A stretch of DNA of 64,000 nucleotides from NCBI RefSeq assembly GCF_003014485.1, contig NZ_PYGA01000007.1, forward strand, positions 124,001 through 188,000, given 5' to 3'. The stretch's first letter is position 1, and each line of letters opens with the position of its first letter. Below the pieces are notes generated by a model. It did not search any database. It saw nothing but the letters and a program-made list of their open reading frames with translations, and was not told the DNA's origin. The stretch is from Murinocardiopsis flavida (GTDB taxonomy: Bacteria; Actinomycetota; Actinomycetes; Streptosporangiales; Streptosporangiaceae). A program made the translations under genes and the position numbers. Below, piece after piece: positions 8,572 to 19,966 of this stretch.

Positions 8572-9506
8572 GCGGCCTCCCTGAGGTCGCCGGCGCGGCT
8601 GAGGTCGTAGCCCGCCATGGCGGACAGCCGGTGCCGGAAGGATGGGGTGGTGAGGACGTCGATGAGCGGGGCGATGGCGCCCAGGGACTCCGCGCCGACG
8701 GCGAGTTCGAAGTCCTCCCACTCGACCGGCACGAAGCCGGCGCCGACGGCATCGGCCGCCGCGCGGACGGCGAGCCCGGCGTCGGCGGCACCGGTGGTGA
8801 CGGCGACGGCGACTCCGAGGTGCGATTCGCACAGTTCGCCGCCCGGCCCCGGTTCGGCGCCCGCCTCGCGCAGCAGCCGGCTCAGCAGCAGCCGCGACCC
8901 GGTGCCCGGGGCGCGGGTGGCGAGGGCGGCGCCGTGCAGGTCGGCGATTCCCGTGATGCCGCGCGGGTTGCCCTGCGGCACGACGATCCCCTGTTCGCGG
9001 CTCCACAGGTGGACCAGCGTCGCGGGGCGGCCGCCGAGGACGCGCCGCGCGAACGGGTCGTTGGCGCGGCCCGTGCCGACGTCGCGGAGGTGGACCGCTG
9101 CGGCGTCGACGGCCCCCTGGGCGAGCATGCCGAGCCCCGCGACACTGCCGCGCCCGGCGGGGGCGCGTTCGACGGCCGGCCCCACGAGGGTCAGCAGCAG
9201 ATCGAGCGCGGGGTCGTCGCTGCCGGACAGGCGGGCGGCCCCGTCGCCCCCGGTGCGGGCCGCCATGGCGACGGCGCGCTCGGGCGCCTCGGCCGTGACG
9301 ACGGCGTGCGCGCGCGGCGAGCCCTCGATCAGCCCGGCCTCGCGCAGGACGCTGTGCGCCCGCGCGGCCGTGCCGGGCGAGCAGCCCGCCGCCCGCGCGA
9401 GTTCGCGGACGGCGGGAACGGGATCGCCGGGTCCGAGGCGCCCGGCGATCATGTCGGCCGCGACGGCTGCGGCGATCTCCTCGGCTTTCTGTACCTTCTG
9501 TATCAC
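8568..9506 (-). CDS. GntR-type regulator with periplasmic-binding-like sensor domain
   Basis: A 312-residue regulator. Residues 1-70 form a GntR winged helix (MIAGRLGPGDPVPAVRELA, then SPGTAARAHSVLREAGLIE). Residues about 100-305 form a periplasmic-binding-protein-like domain (REQGIVVPQGNPRGITGIADL; SHLGVAVAVTTGAADAGLAV), the type attached to molybdenum-related regulators. It probably senses the oxyanion or cofactor state and controls this operon (inference from context). The domain is clearly paralogous to the C-terminal domain of the upstream MoeA fusion. The GTG at 9506 has no ribosome site, but a TATACT hexamer at 9518-9513 sits 6 nt upstream, which predicts a leaderless mRNA. Stop overlaps tupA by 4 nt. 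Confidence 0.85.
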   Translation of the reverse strand: MIQKVQKAEEIAAAVAADMIAGRLGPGDPVPAVRELARAAGCSPGTAARAHSVLREAGLIEGSPRAHAVVTAEAPERAVAMAARTGGDGAARLSGSDDPALDLLLTLVGPAVERAPAGRGSVAGLGMLAQGAVDAAAVHLRDVGTGRANDPFARRVLGGRPATLVHLWSREQGIVVPQGNPRGITGIADLHGAALATRAPGTGSRLLLSRLLREAGAEPGPGGELCESHLGVAVAVTTGAADAGLAVRAAADAVGAGFVPVEWEDFELAVGAESLGAIAPLIDVLTTPSFRHRLSAMAGYDLSRAGDLREAA

Positions 9507-9521
9507 TTATACAGTATACAG
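9498..9521 (-). promoter_or_regulatory. Leaderless promoter and operator-like repeats before the GntR gene
   Basis: On the plus strand, CTGTAT (9498-9503) and ATACAG (9509-9514) form a perfect inverted repeat with a 5-nt spacer; a further ATACAG follows at 9516-9521. On the minus strand the -10-like TATACT (9518-9513) lies inside these half-sites, six bases before the GTG start. The 9-mer GTATACTGT recurs at the start of the operon near 19980. Probably autoregulation by the GntR protein (inference). Confidence 0.55.
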
Positions 9522-9522
9522 A

Positions 9523-11439
9523 TCAGCGGATGCGGTGGCCAGTCTCCTCGGTGCCGTACCCGCCCAGCGCCTCCACCGAGGCGCGGAAGTCGGCCGAGCC
9601 CAGCAGCTCCCACAGCGGCGCGAGCATCGGATCGTCCAGGCTCTCCTCGTCGAGCACCAGGTCGTAGGGCTCCCGCGCCACCGGAACGAAGTCCAGTCCG
9701 AACGCGCGGGCCGCCGCCATGATCCCGAGGCCGCAGTCGGCCCGCCCCGCCGCGACCGCAGCGGCGACGGCGAGGTGGGTCGGCTCCTCGCGCGCGTAGC
9801 CCGCGACCGCCGCCGGATCGATCTCCAGGCCGCGCAGCTCGTGGTCGAGCAGCATCCGGGTGCCCGCGCCCCGCTGGCGGTTCACGTACGACAGGCCGCC
9901 GCCCGCGAGGTCGGCCAGCCCCGTGATGCCGTTCGGGTTGCCGGGCGGCACCAGCAGCCCCTGCTCCCGGTGCACGAGGCGCACGACGGCCGGCTTCCGG
10001 TCGGGCAGCATCTCATCGAGGTACGGGAGGGTGTACTCCCCCGTGGCGGGGTGCAGCAGGTGCGAGCCCGCCACGTGGCACAGGCCGTCGCGCAGCGCCA
10101 CCAGCCCGCCGAGCGAGCCGACGTTGGACGACATCAGGGTGAGGGTCGGGTCTGCGGCGCGCAGGGCCGTCGCCGCGAGGTCGAGGACGAGGTCGTGCGA
10201 CCCGATGGCGACGATGGTGCGCTCGATCTCCGGCAGCCTGCGCAGCAGCTCGACCGGGACCCGCGCACCGGCGCGGTGCCCCTCGACCGCCGACGGGACG
10301 ACGAGCAGGCCGTCGGCCCGCACCAGCGAGGTCAGCACCCCGGCGCCGCGCGGCAGCGGGGTGGCGACGATCTGCCCGCCCACCGACCCCAGGCGCACCC
10401 GCACCCAGTCGTCCATGCCCAGCACCGACGGGAGCTTGCGGGTGAGCCGCGCCGTGACCTGCGGGCGGTGCGGCGGCGGCGCCCCCTCCAACTCGGCGAG
10501 CAGCGGCGCGGCGAAGATGTCGAACGTGAGCGCCGCCGAGACCGGGTAGCCCGGCACGCCGATCACCGGGGTCGACCCGGCCGTGCCCAGCACCACCGGG
10601 TGCCCCGGCCGCACCGCGACCCCGTGGACGGCGAGCGACCCGGCCGCGGCGACCACGCGCGCGGTGTGGTCGTCGCGCCCGGCGCTGGACCCGGCCACGA
10701 GCAGCACCAGGTCGGCCGCTGCCGCGGCGTCGCGGACCGCCGCGCCGATGATCTCGGCGTCGTCGGGCTGGATGGGCGCGGCCCACGCCTCGCAGCCCAC
10801 CTCGCGCGCCTGCGCGAGCAGCATCAGCGAGTTGGTGTCGAGGATCTCGCCGTGCCGCGGCGGCGAGCCGATGGGCACGATCTCGTCGCCCGTGGGGATG
10901 ACCGCCACCTTCGGCGGCCGCCGCACGGTCAGCTCGGTGGCGCCGGCGGCCGCGGCCGCGGCGACGTCGACCGGGCGCAGCCGGTGCCCCTCGGGCAGCA
11001 GCAGCTCGCCCGCGCTGACGTCCTCGCCGATGGAGCGCACGTGCTGGTACGGCGGGACGGCGGCGAGGAGCTCCGCGACGTCGCCCGGCGGGGCGTAGTG
11101 CACGTGTTCGCGCATGACCACGGCGTCGAGGCCGTCGGGCATCGGGTCGCCGGTGTCGACCACCCGGTAGGAGTCGGCCTTGAGGTGCAGTGGCGCGGTC
11201 TCCGACGCGCCGTGGGTGTCGGCCGCGCGGACCGCGATCCCGTCCATCGCGGCGACGTCGCCGACGGGTGAGGAGCGGCTCGCCCAGATCGGCCGCGCCG
11301 TCACCCGCCCGACCGCGTCGCCGACCGGGACGACGGCCTCGGGGATCCGCTCCGGGCAGCCGGCCTCGGCGCGGGCCCGCCGCCAGGCCGCGGTCGCCTC
11401 CTCCGCGGGCACGTCGTTCACGAAGGGGCTGTCGTGCAC
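9523..11439 (-). CDS. MoeA-type molybdenum/tungsten insertase fused to a periplasmic-binding-like domain
   Basis: A 638-residue fusion. Residues about 1-410 are a MoeA domain (MDGIAVRA, PTGDEIVPIG, VAGSSAGRDDHT, GVPGYPVSAALTF), which inserts molybdate or tungstate into adenylylated molybdopterin. Residues about 425-635 are a periplasmic-binding-like domain (REQGLLVPPGNPNGITGLADL; ADCGLGIMAAARAFGLDFVPV), similar to that of the adjacent GntR regulator. MoeA proteins with this extension are known, chiefly in archaea and some bacteria. The GTG at 11439 is preceded by AGGTGGAGG; the overlapping upstream stop places it in an operon. Having two MoeA paralogues side by side suggests division of labour, for example W versus Mo (inference). 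Confidence 0.85.
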   Translation of the reverse strand: MHDSPFVNDVPAEEATAAWRRARAEAGCPERIPEAVVPVGDAVGRVTARPIWASRSSPVGDVAAMDGIAVRAADTHGASETAPLHLKADSYRVVDTGDPMPDGLDAVVMREHVHYAPPGDVAELLAAVPPYQHVRSIGEDVSAGELLLPEGHRLRPVDVAAAAAAGATELTVRRPPKVAVIPTGDEIVPIGSPPRHGEILDTNSLMLLAQAREVGCEAWAAPIQPDDAEIIGAAVRDAAAAADLVLLVAGSSAGRDDHTARVVAAAGSLAVHGVAVRPGHPVVLGTAGSTPVIGVPGYPVSAALTFDIFAAPLLAELEGAPPPHRPQVTARLTRKLPSVLGMDDWVRVRLGSVGGQIVATPLPRGAGVLTSLVRADGLLVVPSAVEGHRAGARVPVELLRRLPEIERTIVAIGSHDLVLDLAATALRAADPTLTLMSSNVGSLGGLVALRDGLCHVAGSHLLHPATGEYTLPYLDEMLPDRKPAVVRLVHREQGLLVPPGNPNGITGLADLAGGGLSYVNRQRGAGTRMLLDHELRGLEIDPAAVAGYAREEPTHLAVAAAVAAGRADCGLGIMAAARAFGLDFVPVAREPYDLVLDEESLDDPMLAPLWELLGSADFRASVEALGGYGTEETGHRIR

Positions 11440-11447
11440 GCCTCCAC

Positions 11448-12692
11448 CTACCTGTACATCGTCACGGTCACTTGGGCGTCCTCGTCGATCCCCGTCGCCG
11501 CCTCGGGGATGACGATGTAGCCGTCCGCGCTGGTGAGCAGGGACAGCAGGGCCGAGGCCCCGAACAGCGGTGTGGCGACGCCGTCGCGCACGCGCACCTG
11601 GACGACGTCGAGCCGCCCCGCGGCCGACGCGACGGCCCGGGCCATGGCCGCCGTGGCGGTCGGCTCGGCCGGTGGCAGCGCAATGCCGCCGACCCGCCGC
11701 AGCACCGGGAGGCCGACCTGGCGGAACACCACCAGGGCCGACAGCGGGTTCCCCGGCAGGCCGACGACCGGCACCCCGGAGCACTCGGCGAGCAGGGTGG
11801 GCTTGCCCGGTTTGATGGCGAGGCCGTGGCAGTACACGCGGGAGTCGGCCAGCGCCCGGACCGCGGCGGCGGTCTCGTCGCGCGCCCCGACCGACGAGCC
11901 GGCCGAGACCACGACGACGTCGCAGTCGCGCACCGCCGCGGCGAGCGCGGCGGCGAGGGCTTCGGCGTCGTCGGGGACGATCCCCCGCAGCGACGGCGCG
12001 CCGCCCGCCTCCTCGGTCAGGGCCGCCAGCGCAGACGCGGTCGCGTCGCGCACCTGGCCCGGGCCGAGGTCCGCGGTGTCGGGCGGCACCACTTCGTCGC
12101 CGGTCGAGATGATGCCGACGCGGGGCCGCGCGCGCACCTCGACCCGGGTGACGCCCGCGGCGGCGAGCAGGCCGAGGTCCTGGGCGCGCAGCGCACGGCC
12201 TGCCGGGGCGAGTTCGGCGCCGACGGCGACGTCCTCGTCGGCGCGCACGATGCCGCCGCCGACGGCGACCGGCCGCGTCACCTCGATGACGCCGGGCATC
12301 GTCACCTGCGTGTGCTCGACCATGACGACGGCGTCGGCGCCGGGCGGGATGGCGGCGCCCGTGGGGATCTGCACCGCGCCGCCGGGACGGACGGCGGCAT
12401 CGGGAGCGCTGCCCATGCGCACGGCGCCGACGAGGTCGAAGTACGCGGGCAGCGCCTCACCGGCGCCGTAGGTGTCGGCGGCGCGGACCGCGTAGCCGTC
12501 GACGGTCGAGCGCGCGAACCCCGGCAGCGCCGCACCGGACGCGACCGGGGCCGCGGGCACCCGGCCGAGCGCGGCCGCGCGGTCGACCTCCTCGGTGCCG
12601 GTCCGCCGCAGCGGCCGGAACCCCGCCAGCGCCGCCGACACCGGCAGCGCCGTGAAGAACTCCGTTGCGCTCACTCCGCGCTCACTCCGCAC
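11448..12692 (-). CDS. moeA: MoeA-type molybdopterin molybdenum/tungsten transferase
   Basis: A 414-residue stand-alone MoeA. Visible motifs are FARSTVDGYAVRA, PTGAAIPPGADAVV, ISTGDEVVPPD, VSAGSSVGARDETA and GLPGNPLSALVVF, in the order expected for MoeA domains I-IV. It ligates the metal oxyanion to MPT-AMP in the cytoplasm. It has the usual length, unlike its longer neighbour. The GTG at 12692 lies inside four 11-bp tandem repeats shared with the end of the beta-subunit gene; a second in-frame GTG at 12674 is an equally possible start and would shorten the protein by six residues. Gap to the next gene is 8 nt, so translation is coupled. Confidence 0.9.
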   Translation of the reverse strand: MRSERGVSATEFFTALPVSAALAGFRPLRRTGTEEVDRAAALGRVPAAPVASGAALPGFARSTVDGYAVRAADTYGAGEALPAYFDLVGAVRMGSAPDAAVRPGGAVQIPTGAAIPPGADAVVMVEHTQVTMPGVIEVTRPVAVGGGIVRADEDVAVGAELAPAGRALRAQDLGLLAAAGVTRVEVRARPRVGIISTGDEVVPPDTADLGPGQVRDATASALAALTEEAGGAPSLRGIVPDDAEALAAALAAAVRDCDVVVVSAGSSVGARDETAAAVRALADSRVYCHGLAIKPGKPTLLAECSGVPVVGLPGNPLSALVVFRQVGLPVLRRVGGIALPPAEPTATAAMARAVASAAGRLDVVQVRVRDGVATPLFGASALLSLLTSADGYIVIPEAATGIDEDAQVTVTMYR

Positions 12693-12703
12693 TCATTCCG
12701 CGC

Positions 12704-12710
<7 letters not shown>
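12667..12710 (-). repeat. Four 11-bp tandem repeats at the fdh beta/moeA junction
   Basis: On the minus strand the unit is GGAGTGAGCGC, repeated four times (third from the low end reads GGAATGAGTGC). The repeats contain the beta-subunit stop codon, the moeA start candidates and GGAG ribosome-site-like elements. Because 11 is not a multiple of three, copy number changes would move starts and stops relative to one another. Confidence 0.8.
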
Positions 12711-14388
<1,678 letters not shown>

Positions 14389-14392
<4 letters not shown>

Positions 14393-17289
14393 GACGCGCT
14401 ACCTCCGGCTCGGGTGCTCACACGGTCCGCCGCGGGGGCCATCCGCACGGCGCAGAACTTGAACTCCGGGATCTTGCCCGTGGGGTCGATCTCGTCGATC
14501 GTCAGCAGGTTCGCCGCGGCCTCCCTGAAGTGGAAGGGGATGAAGATGTTCCCCTTGACCTCCCGGTGCGAGACCTTGACGTTGAGCACGATCTCGCCGC
14601 GCCGCGACTCCACCCGGGCGAAGTCGCCGTCGGCCAGGCCCAGCTCGGCGGCGTCCTCAGGGCTCACATACGCCTCGGCGCGCGGCGCGATGCTGTCGAG
14701 CGCGAAGGAGCGCCGGGTCATCGAGCCGGTGTGCCAGTGCTCCAGCAGCCGCCCGGTGTTGAGCACCAGCGGGTACTCCTCGCTGGGCAGCTCCTTGCCG
14801 GGCAGCCACTCGGCGGGGACCAGGTGCGCCAGGCCGTCGGCGGTGTTGAACCGCTCGTCGAACAGCACCACGGTGCCGTCGCTGCCATCGGGATCGGGGT
14901 TGGGGTAGAGCTTGCCGGTGGAGCCCAGGTTGTCGTAGTCGAGGTTGGCGTAGTCGGGCATGAGCGGGACCATCTCCTCGAACACCTCGCGCGGCGACGC
15001 GTAGTCCCAGTCGAGGCCCAGCCGCTGCGCGAGGTCCTGCACGATCTCCCAGTCGACGCGGGCCGCGCCGGGCGGGTCGAAGACCTTGTGCCCGAGCTGC
15101 ACCCTGCGGTCGGTGTTGGTGTAGGTGCCGTCCTTCTCCAGGTACGACGACGCGGGCAGGATGACGTCGGCGAACTCGGCGGTCTCGGTGAGGAAGATGT
15201 CCTGCACCACGAGGAAGTCCATCTGCGACAGCGCCTTGCGGACCTTGTTGATGTTGGGGTCGGACATGAAGGGGTTCTCGCCCAGCATGTACATGCCGCG
15301 CACGCCGCCGTCGAGCACCGACGCGATGATCTCGGTGACGGTGAGCCCGTTCTCCGGGTTGAGATCGGTGCCCCACGCCTCCTCGAAGAGGACCCGCGAC
15401 TTCTCGTCGCCCGCCGGCTGGTAGTTGGGGTAGAACATCGGGATCAGGCCGGCGTCGGAGGCGCCCTGCACGTTGTTCTGGCCGCGCAGCGGGTGCAGCC
15501 CGGTGCCCGGGCGGCCGACGTTGCCGGTGATGGAGCACATCGCGATCAGGCAGCGCGCGTTGTCGGTGCCGGTGGTGTGCTGCGAGATGCCCATGCCCCA
15601 GTAGATGACCCCGGCGCCGGCCCCGCCCCACACGCGCGCCACCTCGCGGATGGTCTCGGCGTCGATCCCGGTGATCTGCGCGGCGAGCTCCGGCGGGTAG
15701 GCCGCGACGGTCTCGGCGAGCCGCTCGTAGTTGGTGGTGCGCTCGGCGATGAAGTCGCGGTCGACCAGGCCCAGCCGGATGACCTCGTGCATGATCCCGT
15801 TGTACAGGGCCACGTCGGTGCCGGGCTTGAGCTGGCAGAAGATGTCGGCGTGGTCGGCGACCGTCCCGGCGCGCGGGTCGACATAGATGATCTTGGTGCC
15901 GTTGCGCCGCGCCTGCTTGAAGAACGAGGACGCGACGGGGTGGTTCGCCGTCGCGTTGCTGCCGGTGATGATGGCGACGTCGGCGTTGGCGATGTCGCCG
16001 TAGGTGGTCGACACCGCGCCGGAGCCGACGCCCTCGAACAGCGCCGCGACGCTGGATGCGTGGCACAGCCGGGTGCAGTGGTCGACGTTGTTGGAGCGGA
16101 AGGCCGTGCGGATCAGCTTCTGGAACAGGTACGCCTCTTCGTTGGAGCACTTCGCCGAGCCGAAGCCGGCGATGCCCGCCGACCCGCTCTCGGCGTAGAT
16201 GCCGCCGAGCCGCTCCGCCACGAGGTCCAGCGCCTCGTCCCAGGTGGCCTCGCGGAAGTGCGGCAGCACCTCCTCATAGGGCACCAGGCCGCCGGGCCTG
16301 CGGCCGCGGCCGCGCTTCGCGAACCCGTCGAGTTGCGAATCGGCCCGCACGTCCGCGGAGAGCGGCCCCTTGGGGTAGGCGGAGTCGACGCGGATCAGGG
16401 GGGTGGTGAGCCGCTGCGGGGACGCGGCGTAGTCCCAGCCGTAGCGGCCCTTCACGCAGAGGCGCCCCTTGTTGCCCGGCTGGTCGCGGCCCTCGGCGAA
16501 GGAGATGCCGCCCCGCACGCGGTCGACGTAGTAGGTCAGGGCGCAGCCCACGCCGCAGTAGGGGCAGACGGTGTCGACCGCGTCGAGCTGGGCGCGCGGC
16601 TGGATGGGGATGTTGTTGATGGGCTTGTTGGTGAGCGCGCCGGTGGGGCACGCGGACACGCACTCGCCGCAGGTCACGCAGGACGACTCGCCCATGGGGT
16701 CGTTGAGGTCGAAGGCGATGCGGGTGTCGTAGCCCTTGCCGCTGCGCCCGATGACGTCGTTGCCCTGGACGTCGTCGCAGGCGCGCACGCAGCGGTCGCA
16801 GAGGATGCAGGCGTCGTGGTCGACGGCGATGACCGGGTTGGAGGTGTCGGTGCCGCGGCTCGGGCCCTTGAGCAGGTCGTCGATCGTCGCGATGGCGTAG
16901 GTGTCGGCGATTTCGAGCAGCTCGTTGTCCGCCGTGGTCGTCTGCTTGGGGTCGGCCTCGCGCGGCGGCTGGTCGGCGACGAGGAGCTCGGTGAGCACCG
17001 CCCGGCTGCGCTCGACCTCCGGGGTGGCGGTGGCGACCTCCATGTCCTGCTCGCACGGGCGGATGCAGGACGCGGCGAAGGCCCGGCCGCCGGTGTCGAC
17101 CACGCACATGCGGCACACGCCCACCGGGTCGTAGCGCTCGTCGTGGCAGAGCGCGGGGATCTCGATCCCCGCCCCCTTGGCCGCCTCCCAGATGGTCGTC
17201 CCCTCGGGGACGCTGAGTTGCCGCCCGTCGATGGTGAGCGCCACGGTCTGCTGCTCGGTGCCGGCCGAAGCCGCCGGGGTCATTGTCAT
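14389..17289 (-). CDS. fdhA: Formate dehydrogenase alpha subunit, Cys-type, Mo/W-bisPGD
   Basis: A 966-residue subunit. N-terminal [2Fe-2S] ferredoxin domain with C48, C59, C62, C75; two [4Fe-4S] clusters with C161/164/167/171 and C204/207/210/214; then the catalytic-domain cluster C242/245/249/278. The active-site stretch NNVDHCTRLCHASSV places Cys409-His410 where selenocysteine-His lies in E. coli FdhF, so this is a cysteine enzyme. Later motifs LRGQNNVQGASD and the C-terminal MopB domain (LNTGRLLEHWHTGSMTRRS) bind the bis-pyranopterin. It oxidises formate, or reduces CO2. Metal could be Mo or W; the Tup importer and AOR neighbour favour W (inference). ATG 17289 overlaps the AOR stop by 4 nt. 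Confidence 0.93.
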
Positions 17290-19088
17290 GGTCTCGACTC
17301 CGCTCTTGAATCGCTCGACGTCACCAGCGGCCGACCGTCCCGGCCCAGCCCGCGTTCGGCGTAGTAGGTATCGATCATCGCGCGCAGGCGCTCGGGTGGC
17401 AGCGTCGCCGTGCGGCCGGAGCCCAGTTCGAGCGAGCCGCCGAGGAAGCGCTCGGGCAGCCAGTCGTCGTCAGGGGTCCAGCCCTCCCGCAGGTTGTAGG
17501 CGCGTTTGGCGAGGACGATGCGGCGCGCGGTCGCGCGCAGCTCACCGCTGTCGACGTCCCACCCGGTGACCTGCGACAGCAGCCGCGCCCACTCGTCGAA
17601 GGGCGCGGTGAAGACGCCGCGGAGGAACTTGCAGAAGATCAGGGAGTCCATGATCGCCGCCCGGTCCTCGGTCTCGACGGCGGCCCGGACGTGCGCGGCC
17701 GTCCCGTGCATCCGGTCGAGGCCCCCGGTGAAGTCGGCTTCGTAGGCGCCCGAGCGGTTGTGGTCGGCGCCGCGCGCGTTGACGGCGAGGCCCAGCGCCA
17801 TGGCCTGCATGGTGCGCGGTTCGTAGCCCGGCAGTTCCAAGCCCTTGACGTGCGGGGCGAACGCGCTCGAGCCCTGCCCGACGGTTTCGGCCGCGCGCCG
17901 GGAGCCTTCGGCGAGCAGGGCGCCGACGCCGGTGCGGGTGCCGATCTCCGCCAGGGCGCGCAGCAGCGCCGCGCCGTCGCCGAACCGCAGCCACGGGGCG
18001 TCGAGCATGCCGCGCTCGACGCACTCCATGGCCCAGGCGATGGTGCCGCCGGCCGAGATGGTGTCGATGCCGAGTTCGTCGCACCGGGCGCTCGCTTCGA
18101 GGACCTGGTCGGGGTCCGACACCCCGCACATGGGGCCGAGCGCGAAGACGTTCTCGTACTCCACCCGCGCCTTCGCACCCCCTTTCGAGGCGTAGATGTG
18201 CTCGCAGCCGATACTGCACGACGCGCAGCTCGACCGCGCCACCGACCGGCTCTCCGCGAGGTCCTCCGCCGAGAGCCTGGCCGCGTCGGCGAAGGTGGCG
18301 CTCTGGAAGTTGCGGGTCGGAAGGGTGTTGACGGCGTTGAAGGCGAGCAGGTTGGACAGCGTGCCGAGCTCGCGGTACTTCTCCGTCGCCGGGCCGAACG
18401 AGCGGGAGCGGAGGTCCTTCGCGGTGGCGAGCACGGCGTCGCGGTCGGCCACGGGCACCCGCCGGTCGCCCCGCACGGCGACGCACTTGATGTTCTTGGC
18501 GCCCAGCACCGCGCCGAGCCCGCCCCGGCCGGCGTGGCGGCCGTCGTGGGAGATGGTGGCGTAGCGGACCCCGCGCTCCCCCGCCGGTCCGATGCTCGCG
18601 GCGCGCCACTTGCGGCCGTGCCGCGCTCGGACGGACTCCTCGGCGTCGGCGGCCGACATGCCCCACTGCTCCGCGGCGTCGACGAGGCGGGCGCCGTCCT
18701 GGTCGATCAGCAGGTTGGCCGGCTCCCGCGCGCGGCCCACGACCACGAGGGCGTCGTGGCCGGTGAGTTTGCCCGAAATGGCGAAGTGGCTGGAGGACAG
18801 CGCGTCGTTGAGCAGGCCGGTGAGCGGCGACTTGGCGACCACGGCGAACTTGGCGCTGGTGGTCAGCGGGGTGCCGACCAGCGGCGAGAAGACGAACGCC
18901 AGTGGGGCGGCGGGGGCGAGCGGTTCGACGCCCGCCGGGCCGAGCTCGGTCAGCAGCCAGGTCCCCAGCCCGGCGCCGCCCAGGTAGCCGCGGAGCACGT
19001 GATCGGGCAGCGGCAGGACGGTGGACGAACCGTCGGTGACGTCGACGACGAGCGCCTGGCCGCAGTAGCCGCCGGGGGCGGGTCCCAT
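17286..19088 (-). CDS. aor: Aldehyde:ferredoxin oxidoreductase family tungstoenzyme
   Basis: A 600-residue enzyme of usual AOR length. The [4Fe-4S] ligands are C288-x2-C291-x3-C295 (CASCSIGC) and C486 (SLIFCKF), close to the numbering in the Pyrococcus enzyme. The tungstopterin motif CDELGIDTISAGG (336-348) and the GLAVNARGADHNRSG stretch (433-447) are conserved. The N-terminal AOR domain starts at YCGQALVVDVTDG. AOR enzymes oxidise aldehydes to acids, or reduce acids with low-potential electrons, using W-bis-pyranopterin. The family is mostly described from anaerobes, so its presence here is notable. ATG 19088 lies 5 nt after the MobA-MoaD stop. Electron partner probably the FDH subunits; no ferredoxin gene is adjacent. 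Confidence 0.92.
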   Translation of the reverse strand: MGPAPGGYCGQALVVDVTDGSSTVLPLPDHVLRGYLGGAGLGTWLLTELGPAGVEPLAPAAPLAFVFSPLVGTPLTTSAKFAVVAKSPLTGLLNDALSSSHFAISGKLTGHDALVVVGRAREPANLLIDQDGARLVDAAEQWGMSAADAEESVRARHGRKWRAASIGPAGERGVRYATISHDGRHAGRGGLGAVLGAKNIKCVAVRGDRRVPVADRDAVLATAKDLRSRSFGPATEKYRELGTLSNLLAFNAVNTLPTRNFQSATFADAARLSAEDLAESRSVARSSCASCSIGCEHIYASKGGAKARVEYENVFALGPMCGVSDPDQVLEASARCDELGIDTISAGGTIAWAMECVERGMLDAPWLRFGDGAALLRALAEIGTRTGVGALLAEGSRRAAETVGQGSSAFAPHVKGLELPGYEPRTMQAMALGLAVNARGADHNRSGAYEADFTGGLDRMHGTAAHVRAAVETEDRAAIMDSLIFCKFLRGVFTAPFDEWARLLSQVTGWDVDSGELRATARRIVLAKRAYNLREGWTPDDDWLPERFLGGSLELGSGRTATLPPERLRAMIDTYYAERGLGRDGRPLVTSSDSRAESRP

Positions 19089-19093
19089 GCCGC

Positions 19094-19966
19094 TCACCCG
19101 CCCGCGTCGGCCGAGAAGAAGGACACGGTGTCGCCCGCGAGCAGGGGCCACATGCCGTCGCCGCGGATCTGGTCGCCGTTGACGGCCGCCACCACGTGGC
19201 CGTCGAAGGGGACCCCGGCCTGCCGTGCCGCTGCGGCGAGGTTCGCGGCCCTGACCCGGGACGCGCCCCGGCCCGCGCCGCGGGTCGCCAGCACGCCGAA
19301 CCGCTCCACGACGACCTCGGGGGCGGGGCGGCCGTGCGCGGCCGCGTACTCCTCGGGGGTGTTGGCGTTGACGACGGAGTCGAGGGCGGGGTCGGCCGCC
19401 GCGAGCCGGGGGTCGGCGCGCAGCCCGGCGTCGTCGAGCTGCCGCACGGCGCTCTCCTCGAAGAGGTGGGACGGGCGCAGCCGCCCTTCGCCGAGCAGCC
19501 GCTCGACGCGGGACGCGAGGGCGGTGCGGTATCCGGCCGCCATGGGCTGGCGGAAGCCGCCGACGAACGGCAGGACGACCTCCGGTGCCTCCGGCCAGCC
19601 GGCGTCCGGGTCCGGCTCGAAGCCGCGCAGCACCGCCTGCACGAATGCCGCGTGCAGGAAGGGGAGGTCGGTGGAGCACACGAAGGCGGTGTCGGCGTGG
19701 CGCGCCGCCGCGGCAAGGCCGACGGCGAGGCCCTGCATGGGGCCCCGGCCCTCCTCGGGGTCGTCGGCGACGACGACCTTGGGGTCGAGTTCCGGCAGCG
19801 GCTGCCCCGGCGCCCGCACGACGATCACCGGCCCGTCGACCGCGCGCTCGACAACGCCGGTGACGTGCCGCAGCAGCGTGGAACCGTGCCAGTCGAGTGC
19901 CGCTTTCGGGGCCCCCATGCGGGAGGAGCGACCGCCTGCGAGAACAACACCCGCACTCGGTTTCAT
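19094..19966 (-). CDS. MobA-type nucleotidyltransferase fused to a C-terminal MoaD-like domain
   Basis: A 290-residue fusion. Residues 1-205 are a MobA/MocA-type GTP-transferase with LAGGRSSRMG (9-18), Lys21, and a CSTDLPF metal-site loop near 97-103, which would convert MPT to the guanine dinucleotide form. Residues about 216-290 are a ubiquitin-like MoaD domain (VVVERFGVLATRGAG... VVAAVNGDQI... GDTVSFFSADAGG) ending in the Gly-Gly tail needed for thiocarboxylation. The fusion would tether sulfur donor and dinucleotide transferase. AOR clusters often carry a MoaD-like protein, so the domain may be AOR-specific (inference). ATG 19966 gives the canonical MobA N-terminus; an ATG at 19987 is in frame but lies upstream of the -10-like TATACT. 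Confidence 0.85.
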   Translation of the reverse strand: MKPSAGVVLAGGRSSRMGAPKAALDWHGSTLLRHVTGVVERAVDGPVIVVRAPGQPLPELDPKVVVADDPEEGRGPMQGLAVGLAAAARHADTAFVCSTDLPFLHAAFVQAVLRGFEPDPDAGWPEAPEVVLPFVGGFRQPMAAGYRTALASRVERLLGEGRLRPSHLFEESAVRQLDDAGLRADPRLAAADPALDSVVNANTPEEYAAAHGRPAPEVVVERFGVLATRGAGRGASRVRAANLAAAARQAGVPFDGHVVAAVNGDQIRGDGMWPLLAGDTVSFFSADAGG

